Shown: positions 1-8,272 of the stretch, piece by piece
Numbering within the stretch: the stretch's first letter is position 1
Layout: every line of letters starts with the position of its first letter
Assembly: GCA_026388275.1 (NCBI GenBank)
Contig: JAPLKB010000015.1
Location: 1-64,000, forward strand
Source of the DNA: Pseudomonadota bacterium
GTDB lineage: Bacteria; Desulfobacterota; Syntrophorhabdia; Syntrophorhabdales; Syntrophorhabdaceae
Direction: 5' to 3'
DNA length: 64,000 bases
Notes under the pieces: generated by a model
What the model was told of the DNA's origin: nothing
The model's database searches: none
Seen by the model: only the letters and a program-made list of their open reading frames with translations
Position numbers and translations under genes: made by a program

Positions 1-1
1 A

Positions 2-58
2 CCTTTTCCAGGCATAAAACTGGTCGACATTATCATAAACGCACTTCATCTTATATAG
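2..58 (+). CDS. kdpB: K+-transporting P-type ATPase subunit KdpB, C-terminal end only
   Basis: Eighteen codons in frame before a TAG stop at 56-58 read as a hydrophobic tail (PFPGIKLVDIIINALHLI). KdpB proteins usually end with a short transmembrane tail of this kind. The stop lies 21 bases before the kdpC start, the normal kdpABC order. The rest of the gene is outside the window, so the call rests on position and tail character. Confidence 0.75.
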   Translation, partial: PFPGIKLVDIIINALHLI

Positions 59-79
59 GATGAGGAGGAGAAAAGGAAC

Positions 80-664
80 ATGAAAAACTTACTCATTGAG
101 CTTCGCATCTCTTTAATCGCTACAGCATCCCTTGCTGTTCTCCTGTGCGGAATTTACCCACTGCTGGTATGGCTTTTGGGCCAGGGCATTTTCCCGGCAA
201 AAGCCAACGGCTCCCTGGTCATGCGAGAAGGCAAGATTGCCGGGTCAAGCCTTATTTCACAGGGATTTGCAAGTCCCAAATATTTTCACCCCCGTCCGTC
301 CTCAGCAGGCCAGGGCCATGATCCCGCCAACTCAGGCGGGAGCAATCTTGGACCAACCTCACAAAAATTTATAGACGCAACAAAGCAACGGGTCGTCGAT
401 TATCGCTCTGAAAACAGCCTGGGTCCTGACAGCCTCATTCCTGCCGACGCCGTCACTGCATCGGCCAGCGGCCTTGATCCTCATGTCAGCGTAGAAAATG
501 CCCTGCTTCAGGCAACACGAATAGCAAAAACACGGGGCCTGAGTACTAATAGTGTCCTCAAAGAGATTGAGAAACACACCGAAGGTCGTGATCTTGGAAT
601 ACTCGGCGAATCGAGGGTAAATGTACTCATGCTGAATATGGGACTTGACGGCACATTAAAATAA
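80..664 (+). CDS. kdpC: K+-transporting ATPase subunit KdpC
   Basis: KdpC is the single-span subunit of the high-affinity KdpFABC potassium pump and stabilises the KdpA-KdpB complex. The 194-residue product has the family length, one N-terminal membrane helix (about 10-38), and the family signatures GSSLISQGF, FHPRPSSAG, NSGGSNLGP and DPHVS. The start follows a purine-rich ribosome site (gaggaggag). It follows the kdpB tail directly and precedes the KdpD-like gene, so it is part of a kdp operon induced in other bacteria by potassium limitation. The sequence looks intact. Confidence 0.95.
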   Translation: MKNLLIELRISLIATASLAVLLCGIYPLLVWLLGQGIFPAKANGSLVMREGKIAGSSLISQGFASPKYFHPRPSSAGQGHDPANSGGSNLGPTSQKFIDATKQRVVDYRSENSLGPDSLIPADAVTASASGLDPHVSVENALLQATRIAKTRGLSTNSVLKEIEKHTEGRDLGILGESRVNVLMLNMGLDGTLK

Positions 665-720
665 TGATGTTTTTTAGTGATGGAGAAGAACATTGCACAA
701 AAACGAAGGTAACATAATTA

Positions 721-2403
721 ATGACTGAAGACAGAGCTGCATCTTTCCTCAGGCTAATCCGACGCTCCCAACGTGGAAGGCTGAAGGTTTATCTCGGATA
801 TTGCGCGGGAGTCGGGAAAACCTGTCAAATGCTTCAGGAAGGCCAGCGGCTCAAAGCAGACGGCATCGATGTTGTTATCGGACTTCTTGAAACACACGGC
901 CGCGCAGAAACAGCCAAAATTGCCGAAGGGTTGGAATCCATACCAAGACGAAAGCAGGAATATCGGGGAATTATAGTTGAAGACATGGACCCCGACGCTA
1001 TCCTGGCCCGCAAACCACAAGTTGTCCTCATTGATGAGCTTGCCCATACAAATGTACCGGGAAGCAGAAACCCGAAAAGGTATCAGGATGTTCAGGACAT
1101 CCTTGCTGAAGGTATTCATGTTATTACAACAATGAATGTTCAGCACCTGGAAAGCCTTTACAATATTGTTGAAAAAGCTGTCGGGGTAAAGGTCAGGGAA
1201 CGTTTACCCGATTCAGTTCTTGCCGAGGCAGATCAGATCGTTGATGTTGACCTCACTGCCGAAGACCTGAGAAGGCGTCTTGAAGAAGGCAAGATATACC
1301 CCGTTGACCGCGTTCAGACAGCTCTCACAAATTTCTTCACCTTTTCCAATCTTGAAAAGCTCCGGGAACTCACCCTTCGCGAACTCGCATCCCAGATAGA
1401 TTTGAGGAGACGGGAGGTTTCTGAAGACGATATCCCCTCTACGCCAGATCAAATCATGGTCTGCCTCAGTTCACGCGGACCAAACACCGAAAAACTGCTG
1501 CGCTACACTTCACGTCTGGCAGGAAAATTCAATCGAAACTGGTATGCCGTTTACGTTCAGACGCCCTCTGAGGAAGCCACTGCCATTGATGTCCAGGTTC
1601 AGCTCTACATCTCCGAAACATTAACCCTGGCCAAACAGCTTGGCGCAATGGTCTTTACCTACAAAGGAGAAGATATAGCAGATACAATCCTTAGATTTGC
1701 CAGGGAATATCGTGTGGGTCATATTGTGATAGGCAGGTCAAAGGCAAAACCTTTTTGGGAGCGCTTCGGCAGGAATAAAAATATTTTAAATAATCTTATT
1801 AAAAACGCGGGGGGAATAACAATAATCGTACTTAATACAGGCGAAGAAGAATTTCCCCCTGCAAAATCCAGCCAAATAATATCCGAAGAATCATATGCAA
1901 TCGAGCCGGTTGCTGAAATTCCTTCTTCATCTACAACTCAGTTAACATTAAGCAACCTTCTTTCACCGGATAGAATTATCATATGGGACCAACCCGTTCA
2001 GAAAGAGACGGCTCTTAGGGCGCTTATTGAAGCTGTTACAAAAAACAACGGAGCAGGCGATCCCGATGTTTTACTGGGGAATGTTTTAAAAAGAGAAGAT
2101 CAGGGATCGACTTTTTTCAATGAAGGTGTTGCCTTCCCTCATGTACGAGTTCCCGGCCTGACCGTTCCACTGATTGCCTTGGGTCTTACAAAAAAGGGCG
2201 TCTCTGACGTATCCTCTAAAAATCCTATTGAACTTATATTCCTCATACTTTCTCCGGCAGAAACTCCCGATGTTCAGTTACATATCCTTGGCATCTGCAG
2301 CAGGGCAAGCCAGAACAGACACCTTCTTCAGTATTTAAAGTCTGCAAAAACAGCGGATGAGGTTGTAGGGGCAATAAAAAACATTGATATATACAGCAAT
2401 TAG
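721..2403 (+). CDS. KdpD sensor N-terminal half fused to a PTS EIIA domain, without histidine kinase
   Basis: This 560-residue protein starts like KdpD: the KdpD/Osmosensitive K+ channel domain (about 15-225) has a Walker A motif GYCAGVGKT at 26-34 and a Walker B-like VVLIDELAHTNVPGS. A Usp-like domain follows (about 245-375). Ordinary KdpD (about 900 residues) then has four membrane helices and a histidine kinase. Here there is instead a PTS EIIA domain of the fructose/nitrogen type (about 412-556) with its phosphorylatable histidine at 474 in GVAFPHVR. No membrane segment or kinase motif is present, and no kdpE follows. In E. coli EIIA-Ntr binds KdpD (established); the fusion suggests a one-piece cytosolic regulator of K+ uptake (inference). 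Confidence 0.85.
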   Translation: MTEDRAASFLRLIRRSQRGRLKVYLGYCAGVGKTCQMLQEGQRLKADGIDVVIGLLETHGRAETAKIAEGLESIPRRKQEYRGIIVEDMDPDAILARKPQVVLIDELAHTNVPGSRNPKRYQDVQDILAEGIHVITTMNVQHLESLYNIVEKAVGVKVRERLPDSVLAEADQIVDVDLTAEDLRRRLEEGKIYPVDRVQTALTNFFTFSNLEKLRELTLRELASQIDLRRREVSEDDIPSTPDQIMVCLSSRGPNTEKLLRYTSRLAGKFNRNWYAVYVQTPSEEATAIDVQVQLYISETLTLAKQLGAMVFTYKGEDIADTILRFAREYRVGHIVIGRSKAKPFWERFGRNKNILNNLIKNAGGITIIVLNTGEEEFPPAKSSQIISEESYAIEPVAEIPSSSTTQLTLSNLLSPDRIIIWDQPVQKETALRALIEAVTKNNGAGDPDVLLGNVLKREDQGSTFFNEGVAFPHVRVPGLTVPLIALGLTKKGVSDVSSKNPIELIFLILSPAETPDVQLHILGICSRASQNRHLLQYLKSAKTADEVVGAIKNIDIYSN

Positions 2404-2439
2404 AAACATCATTTTAAACAGAAACGCTATATTTTCAGT

Positions 2440-2634
2440 CTTAGTCCAATTCTAAATCAAGGATGCAATGACTTACCCCGCTTCAGCTTGCGGGGCAATC
2501 AAGGCGGCAAGGGAACACCCGCAAGCGGGTACCCGGACGTAGGCGTACTATAATAGTACGTCGGAGGAACACCCACAAGTGGGTACCCGGACGAAGCCAA
2601 CGATGATAGCGCCTTGATTTAGAATTGGAATTAG
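2440..2634. repeat. Palindrome-rich mobile-like repeat element, copy 1 (195 bp, terminal inverted repeats)
   Basis: The element is bounded by 23-base inverted repeats (2440-2462 and 2612-2634), identical over the inner 18 bases (2445-2462, 2612-2629). Inside are a taccccgc...gcgggg hairpin (2474-2495), two 27-base modules at 2513-2539 and 2567-2593, and a gtactataatagtac palindrome (2545-2559). The two modules differ by a paired change in their hairpin stem (acccgc/gcgggt versus acccac/gtgggt), so base pairing is kept. A second copy in inverted orientation lies at 42751-42893 and has only one module. No gene is encoded; it resembles a MITE or REP/BIME element. Confidence 0.85.
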
Positions 2635-2637
2635 TCT

Positions 2638-3234
2638 CTACGCGCCCTTCTCCTGGTCTGTTGGCAGGTCTTCTTTTTCCCAGTACAGTACTTTGCGTAT
2701 TCTGTCCACAATGGGTTTAATCATGTCAGGGTTTTTTATCGGCGCAGTTTCACTCCATTGCCTCCAATTGCCGAGGAGTTCGTGGTAGAGGTCTGCACAT
2801 GCCTTGTGATATATAACTTGCGGTTCGGGTTTTATCTGCGCTGCGCATGCCTTAAGAGCATCATATAAAAGGTTTTTTTCTGTTTCGTTTTCTGTATTAA
2901 AAACAATTACTTTTGTGTTTTTGTTTGCGTCACCGGACCCGAATCGCCCTTTTATGTACATATCCTCGGGCATATCTTTCTCAAATTCGGATAAAAATCT
3001 TGTGCATTCATCAAGGTCCTTCATCAGGACAACTATTTTCCAGCAATTATAGGCACTTCCAAGTTCAATCTCCGTTTTTCCCGCCATGAGCTGTTCATAA
3101 AGGTTCATTATGCAGGGAACACATTTTCCATATATATCTTTCTTTGTTCTTTTCAGCCTGGCGTCGGTTTCAAAACTCACCCATCTTGTTTTGCTGTCAG
3201 CAAAATATCGTTTATCTATGTAAAGTTTTCCCAT
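2638..3234 (-). CDS. Conserved hypothetical protein downstream of xseA
   Basis: The product of 198 residues is mostly soluble, begins MGKLYIDKRYFADSKTRW, and is not recognised. I chose the start at 3234, not the longer possibility at 3288, because it has a good ribosome site (aggagagg, 7 bases upstream) and avoids overlap with xseA, which ends at 3251. It is probably co-transcribed with xseA. The position is often taken by xseB, but this protein is far longer than XseB (about 70-80 residues) and shows no XseB signature. It contains CVPC and CCA-poor cysteines only (Cys around 39 and 42 of the product), possibly a metal or redox pair, but this is weak. Confidence 0.7.
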   Translation of the reverse strand: MGKLYIDKRYFADSKTRWVSFETDARLKRTKKDIYGKCVPCIMNLYEQLMAGKTEIELGSAYNCWKIVVLMKDLDECTRFLSEFEKDMPEDMYIKGRFGSGDANKNTKVIVFNTENETEKNLLYDALKACAAQIKPEPQVIYHKACADLYHELLGNWRQWSETAPIKNPDMIKPIVDRIRKVLYWEKEDLPTDQEKGA

Positions 3235-3250
3235 ATACCAGCCTCTCCTG

Positions 3251-4462
3251 CTACAGACGTTTATCCGTGACAGTGCAATCGGCCTCACCTTTGTAGAGCT
3301 TTACAAGCAGTTCCTCTCCCTTTACAATCTGCTCCGCGTTGACGATGACTTCTTTTGTGTCCTTCTTTATTGTAATACTGTAGCCCCTCCTTAAGATATT
3401 GTCGGGATTCAAATCCGATATCCTCTGGCTAAGCGTTTCGACCTGTACTCTTTTATCCCTGAAATATATAGAAAAACCGTGCATCATGTTGTTCAGCAAT
3501 TCGTCCAGATACATCCGGTAATCTGTAAATAGACTTTTTTTCTCCCTCAGTTCCGTAGCGCCCTGGTAAAGGAGAAACCTCGACTTTTCAAGCCTGCTGC
3601 TCATCCCCTTTTTCAATTTTTTCTCCATATCAAGGATTACATCAATAAACTCTGTCTTATTTCTTACAACAATATCTGCGGCGGCTGTCGGCGTAGGCGC
3701 TCTTAAATCTGCGGCAAAATCGGCGATTGTAAAGTCCACTTCATGTCCCACTGCTGACACAACAGGTATTTCCGAGGCGAATATGGATCTGGCAACAATT
3801 TCCTCATTGAAGGGAGCCAAATCTTCCAGAGACCCTCCACCTCTGCCAACAATGATGACATCCACCTCTTTTGTTCTGTTGAAATAATCAATCCCTTCAG
3901 CTATTTCATAACATGCATCGTCACCCTGTACCTTAACGGGGTATATTAATACAGACATGTTTTCATATTTTCCATATATAACTTTCAGTATATCCCGCAC
4001 AGCAGCACCAGCAGGCGAAGTCACAATGCCGATTGCCTGCGGCAGTAAGGGCAGCTGTTTTTTCCGCTCAGCATCAAAAAGTCCTTCTTTCAACAACTTT
4101 TCTTTAAGTTTCTGAAATTTCAATTGCAAAAGTCCAAGGCCCTGCACCTCAATAGCATCGATTAGGAGTCTGTACTCGCCTCTTTTTTCATATACATCCA
4201 CCCTGCCTTTGCAGATGACGGCTGTACCGTCTTCTATCATGCTTTCCGGATATTTATCCCAAAAGTTAAAGGCCACGGCTTTTATCATTGCATTATCATC
4301 CTTCAGCGTAAAATAAAGGTGCCCCGAAGGATATAACTTGAAATTGGAGATCTCTCCCTGAACCAGCACATCCTTGAATTGACTGTTAATTGATTGCCGT
4401 ATCTGTGAGGTAAGAGCAGATACGGTATAGACTTGGATTTGCCAGTTTCGTTGAATTTTCAT
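3251..4462 (-). CDS. xseA: Exodeoxyribonuclease VII large subunit
   Basis: The large subunit of exonuclease VII degrades single-stranded DNA to oligonucleotides in the cytoplasm. The 403 residues have an N-terminal OB-fold (about 8-105, with YTVSALTSQIRQSI and VQGEISNF) and the XseA catalytic domain with GIVTSPAGAAVRDI, VIIVGRGGGSLEDL and SAVGHEVDFTIADFAADLRAPTPTA-type motifs, all canonical. Length is normal for a shorter member (E. coli 456). The small subunit gene xseB is not adjacent. It is transcribed leftwards with the hypothetical gene downstream. Confidence 0.95.
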   Translation of the reverse strand: MKIQRNWQIQVYTVSALTSQIRQSINSQFKDVLVQGEISNFKLYPSGHLYFTLKDDNAMIKAVAFNFWDKYPESMIEDGTAVICKGRVDVYEKRGEYRLLIDAIEVQGLGLLQLKFQKLKEKLLKEGLFDAERKKQLPLLPQAIGIVTSPAGAAVRDILKVIYGKYENMSVLIYPVKVQGDDACYEIAEGIDYFNRTKEVDVIIVGRGGGSLEDLAPFNEEIVARSIFASEIPVVSAVGHEVDFTIADFAADLRAPTPTAAADIVVRNKTEFIDVILDMEKKLKKGMSSRLEKSRFLLYQGATELREKKSLFTDYRMYLDELLNNMMHGFSIYFRDKRVQVETLSQRISDLNPDNILRRGYSITIKKDTKEVIVNAEQIVKGEELLVKLYKGEADCTVTDKRL

Positions 4463-4573
4463 TTGTTTCGAATCATATTATTATTTGGTAAAATATTTTG
4501 GTAAAACATTCACAGTTATCAATTCATGGTTCACGGCAGACCCATTTTTTATTCTATTAAGAATCATGATTTA

Positions 4574-5857
4574 CTATTTCTTCAAATAGTCCTTCATGAT
4601 CTTCATCGAGCAGAATTCGCCGCACATGCTGCACACATCGTTGTGAAGGTTTCTCTCTTTTCTGAAATTCCTGATCTTATCGGGATCGATGGCACATTTG
4701 ATCTGTCCTTCCCAGTCAAGGGCCTTTCTGTATTCGGACATAGCCCTGTCACGCTCGATGGCCTTCTGATTGCCTCTCGCCAGGTCTGCTGCATGGGCTG
4801 CAATCTTTGTCACGATAACACCCTCTCTTACGTCCGCAGGCTCAGGCAGGCCCAGGTGTTCAGAAGGAGTTACATAGCAGAGAAAATCGGCTCCGTAGTA
4901 TCCTGCCAGGGCTCCGCCTATAGCTGAAGTGATGTGGTCATAGCCCGGCGCAATATCAGTCACCACAGGACCGAGCACATAAAAAGGCGCATCGTTGCAG
5001 ATCCTTTTCTGAAGAAGAATATTCATCTCTATCTGGTTTATCGGCACGTGACCGGGGCCTTCGATCATTACCTGTACCCCGTTTTTTAAAGCTTCCGCGC
5101 AAAGTTCGCCCAGGATGATAAGCTCCTCGATCTGGCCCCTGTCGGTTGCATCGGCTGTACAGCCCGGCCTTAAACCATCGCCCAGACTCAATGTCATGTC
5201 GTACTTTTTTGCAATTTCAATAAGACGGTCATATTGTTCGTATAAGGGGTTTTCCTTCCCGTTTACTATCATCCATTCTGTAAGAAAGGCCCCTCCCCTG
5301 CTTACAATATCCGTTATCCTGCCCTGTTTTCTCAGCCGCTCTATTGAGTTCTGAGTAACACCGCAGTGAACTGTAACAAAATCCACACCGTCCGCCCCAT
5401 GCCGTTCTATCACGTCAAAGAGATCGTCAGGTTCCATATTGGTAATAGCTTTCCTTTTTTTTACCGTCTCAACCGCTGCCTGGTATATGGGAACCGTACC
5501 CAGAGGGATGCCTGCCTCTTCTATTATGGTCTTTCTGATCTCGTCCAGGTTGCCGCCTGTACTCAGATCCATCACCACGTCCGCGCCGGCTTCTTTTGCC
5601 ATCTTCAGTTTTTCAAGCTCCAATTTTATGTCTATCTTTTCCGTTGATGTCCCAATATTGGCATTTACTTTCACGCTAAGGCCTTTTCCCACTCCCTTCG
5701 GAGTAAAATTTCTATGCCTGTTATTGGCAAGGATTGTCGCTTTGCCGGAAGCAATGTATTCACACAAAAGTTTTTTATCGATACCTTCATCTGCCGCAAC
5801 ACGCTCCATAATTTCCGTGATCGTTCCGTTGCGTGCAGCAATCAATTGATTATTCAT
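4574..5857 (-). CDS. thiC: Phosphomethylpyrimidine synthase ThiC
   Basis: ThiC is a radical-SAM enzyme that converts 5-aminoimidazole ribotide to HMP phosphate, the pyrimidine of thiamine. The 427 residues match the family throughout (KVNANIGTS, TVHCGVT, SLGDGLRPG, MIEGPGHVP, APFYVLGPVVTDIAPGYDH). The C-terminal iron-sulfur motif reads CSMCGEFC, a CX2CX3C spacing, one residue shorter than the CX2CX4C of E. coli. The start overlaps the thiDN stop (ATGA), so translation is probably coupled. I found no TPP riboswitch near it. Confidence 0.96.
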   Translation of the reverse strand: MNNQLIAARNGTITEIMERVAADEGIDKKLLCEYIASGKATILANNRHRNFTPKGVGKGLSVKVNANIGTSTEKIDIKLELEKLKMAKEAGADVVMDLSTGGNLDEIRKTIIEEAGIPLGTVPIYQAAVETVKKRKAITNMEPDDLFDVIERHGADGVDFVTVHCGVTQNSIERLRKQGRITDIVSRGGAFLTEWMIVNGKENPLYEQYDRLIEIAKKYDMTLSLGDGLRPGCTADATDRGQIEELIILGELCAEALKNGVQVMIEGPGHVPINQIEMNILLQKRICNDAPFYVLGPVVTDIAPGYDHITSAIGGALAGYYGADFLCYVTPSEHLGLPEPADVREGVIVTKIAAHAADLARGNQKAIERDRAMSEYRKALDWEGQIKCAIDPDKIRNFRKERNLHNDVCSMCGEFCSMKIMKDYLKK

Positions 5858-7182
5858 GGTCTTATCATCTCCATTTTTTTTATGAGCTCAAGGGGGTGTT
5901 TTGCAAACAATCTGATTATAGGTTCTTCTCCGACATCACCCAGGTCGTAGATTATGTCCGGCGGCTGATCTACCAGTTTCAAAACCTTTTCAGTCAGAAA
6001 ATCGGGGATCTTCCCCTCTGATTCTTTCAGCTTTTCCGGGTCGCTTTTTCTATCAAAACACAATACATTCATATCCGATTCATGGGCCTTTTCGATAATT
6101 GCCCTGTCATACCTAACGCTAACGCAAGCTCTTATATGGGGGTAATATTTCATACAGGTAAGGATCGACCTTGCAACATGGGATGATGTACCAAATGCTG
6201 CCTCTCCCTTCATAAGTATTTTACCCTCATTCGTGCCGATTCTTCCGGGGAAAGCAGCTATATCTTCAACGCCTTCCGCATCCTTTATTGCATAACCCAT
6301 GTTCATCTGGACTGCCGGTATCAGTTCCACCATATTCAATCTGCAAAGCATTTCCCCGGCTTCATTCATTGCTTGAAGCACCTTCCATCTGTCGGAAAAT
6401 TTGCTGTTAATAATACCGGAAGATGCATAATAAAATCCGTCAACATCAATCCTGTAGCTATCGCCAAGTATCTCTTCCATAGCCTTCTCGGATGCAAGAA
6501 AGGCTTCTTTCTTATCATAACCACAAACAAGGAAGGCGGTCATGAGAGAGGAAAATGTACAGCCTGTGCCGTGTACCTCCCGATTTATCCTGTGTTTTTT
6601 CCAGAAGGTAAATTCCTTACCGTCAAAGAACAGATCTACGGGCTCTCCCACCAGGTGCCCCCCTTTTACGATTACAGCTCCGGGACCCATATCGAATATG
6701 TCTTTTGCGCAGCCCTCCATGTCTTCCAGTGTTTTCACTTCTTTCCCGACGATTAAAGAAGCCTCGTGCAGATTCGGGGTAACAACATCTGTCAGAGGAA
6801 AAATCATCTCTATAAGCTTCACCAGTCCCTTATCTGTTAAAAGTCCTGTTTTGTTTTTTGATTCAATGACAGGATCAACTACAAGGGGAATATTGTCGAG
6901 ACCGCTCAAAAACAATGCGATCCTTTCAATATAGGCCTCATTCCATAGGGCACCCATCTTTATGCCGTCAATGGACAGTCCTTTTTTTACCAAATCAATC
7001 ATTTCAATAAATTGCACATATGGTATTGGGTATACATCCTGCACACCTTGAGGTCCCTGGAGCACCAGACAAGTAGGCACGGATATACCATGAATGCCCA
7101 AAGAAGAGAATACATCGAGGTCCTTTGTAATCCCTGCCCCGGATGAAGAATCATAACCTGCTATAGTAAGAATTTTTTTCAT
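5854..7182 (-). CDS. thiDN: Bifunctional HMP/HMP-P kinase and ThiN-type thiamine-phosphate synthase
   Basis: The N-terminal part (about 1-255) is ThiD: TIAGYDSSSGAGITKDLDVF, VVDPVIESK, TPNLHEASLI and GTGCTFSS are the ribokinase-fold substrate and anion-hole motifs. It phosphorylates HMP and HMP-P. The C-terminal part (about 265-435, with RIGTNEGKI and DIIYDLGDVGEEP) matches ThiN, the archaeal-type thiamine-phosphate synthase that replaces ThiE. ThiD-ThiN fusions are typical of archaea and scattered bacteria. The protein therefore supplies two steps after ThiC, to which it is translationally coupled. No thiE is seen in the window. Confidence 0.92.
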   Translation of the reverse strand: MKKILTIAGYDSSSGAGITKDLDVFSSLGIHGISVPTCLVLQGPQGVQDVYPIPYVQFIEMIDLVKKGLSIDGIKMGALWNEAYIERIALFLSGLDNIPLVVDPVIESKNKTGLLTDKGLVKLIEMIFPLTDVVTPNLHEASLIVGKEVKTLEDMEGCAKDIFDMGPGAVIVKGGHLVGEPVDLFFDGKEFTFWKKHRINREVHGTGCTFSSLMTAFLVCGYDKKEAFLASEKAMEEILGDSYRIDVDGFYYASSGIINSKFSDRWKVLQAMNEAGEMLCRLNMVELIPAVQMNMGYAIKDAEGVEDIAAFPGRIGTNEGKILMKGEAAFGTSSHVARSILTCMKYYPHIRACVSVRYDRAIIEKAHESDMNVLCFDRKSDPEKLKESEGKIPDFLTEKVLKLVDQPPDIIYDLGDVGEEPIIRLFAKHPLELIKKMEMIRP

Positions 7183-7460
7183 TTGATTTTATCTGCAATA
7201 ATTCTTTTGTATATTACAAATGGTCCCTCAATATAGTTTGGAAAATATATCATATTTCTCAGTAGGAGGGCTATTAAAATCAGATTAAGCCAGCAAGCCG
7301 GCATCCTGAGTATTATACAAAATTAGGAGCCCTTTGGATATTAAGCACCGTTGGGCAATCCAAACTTAGACACTATAAAAGTTGCGACGCTCTCCGTATT
7401 GCCCCTCAGAAAGACGGGGACAGGGGGAACAAAGTGGATATTTGTTATTTTGTCCATAAG

Positions 7461-8003
7461 TTATAAATATCCTTTTCTTGAAAAGTAATAATGAAAGGCA
7501 ACTATTACCAATGCATGGTTAATCATGCCCCTGTCGATCAGGGATGGAATCTCGGGCAACGGTACGAGGACTACCTCAATGTCTTCATCGGGATCAAGGT
7601 TTCTATGGGAAGTCTTCCTTGCTTTCTCAACAAGGTATGTGTGGCAGAGATTGTTAAATATTGCCGGGTTCGGATTGACAGCCCCAAGGTACTCTACATA
7701 TTCACCAGCATATCCGGTCTCTTCAAGAAGTTCCCTCAAGGCAGCCCTTTCCGGGTGTTTTTCATCAACAAGACCGCCAGGTATCTCAAGGGTTATTTCT
7801 TTTGATCCGTGCCTGTACTGCCTTATCATGACAACTTCCCTATTTTCCGTGACAGGGATAATATTTACCCAGTCCCTCGTTTCTATTGTGTAATATTTTC
7901 TAGTCACGTTGGTCCTTGGAGATGTTGCCTGAACAGCTTTTATCTTGAATATTTTGTAATCCCTGTCTGTCCTTGAATTTAAAAGTTCCCATTTTTTAAT
8001 CAT
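7461..8003 (-). CDS. Nudix hydrolase, ADP-ribose pyrophosphatase type
   Basis: The 180-residue product has the ADP-ribose pyrophosphatase architecture: VVMIRQYRHGS, then a Nudix box GGLVDEKHPERAALRELLEE. The box is one residue shorter than usual before the REL core, so the first conserved Glu is displaced. REUXEE, which binds the catalytic metal, is intact. The family splits ADP-ribose to AMP and ribose 5-phosphate. The start at 8003 (MIKKWELLNSR) fits the family start; the longer frame to 8072 would run towards the tRNA. It stands alone between thiDN and tRNA-Pro. Confidence 0.85.
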   Translation of the reverse strand: MIKKWELLNSRTDRDYKIFKIKAVQATSPRTNVTRKYYTIETRDWVNIIPVTENREVVMIRQYRHGSKEITLEIPGGLVDEKHPERAALRELLEETGYAGEYVEYLGAVNPNPAIFNNLCHTYLVEKARKTSHRNLDPDEDIEVVLVPLPEIPSLIDRGMINHALVIVAFHYYFSRKGYL

Positions 8004-8096
8004 TTTTTTTGCAGGCCTCACGGGAATATTTAAGCAAATAATGAAAGGAGCGAGAATGCGTTCAGATCCCACCCCGTTGTTTTGACCGTGTAAAAA

Positions 8097-8175
8097 TGGT
8101 CGGGATGACTGGATTTGAACCAGCGGCCTCTTGCTCCCGAAGCAAGCGCTCTACACCGAACTGAGCTACATCCCG
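8097..8175 (-). tRNA. tRNA-Pro (anticodon CGG), CCA encoded
   Basis: The minus strand folds as a complete cloverleaf: acceptor stem cgggatg/catcccg (8169-8175 with 8101-8107), D arm gctc...gagc, anticodon arm cttgc-ttcggga-gcaag with anticodon CGG, variable loop aggcc, and T arm gctgg-ttcaaat-ccagt. The discriminator is A and a CCA end is encoded at 8097-8099. The leading C1-G72 pair is typical of proline tRNAs. Confidence 0.95.
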
Positions 8176-8216
8176 TAAAATTAGAATAACATAACAGAGT
8201 TATGTAAAATTTTCCA

Positions 8217-8245
8217 TTGATTTTTCTTAACAGGCATGATACTAA
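8217..8245 (+). promoter_or_regulatory. Sigma-70-type promoter of the carboxyltransferase gene
   Basis: TTGATT at 8217-8222 and TACTAA at 8240-8245 are separated by 17 bases. They lie about 28 bases before the start at 8273, which has a strong aggaggt ribosome site. Prediction from consensus only. Confidence 0.5.
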
Positions 8246-8272
8246 TTCACACATTTTATTAGGAGGTTAACA

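Noticed and set aside
7183-7460. Possible TPP riboswitch before thiDN
   Set aside because: The conserved CTGAGA and GATCTGGATAATACC-type elements are absent on the minus strand; only weak dyads (7333-7364) are present.
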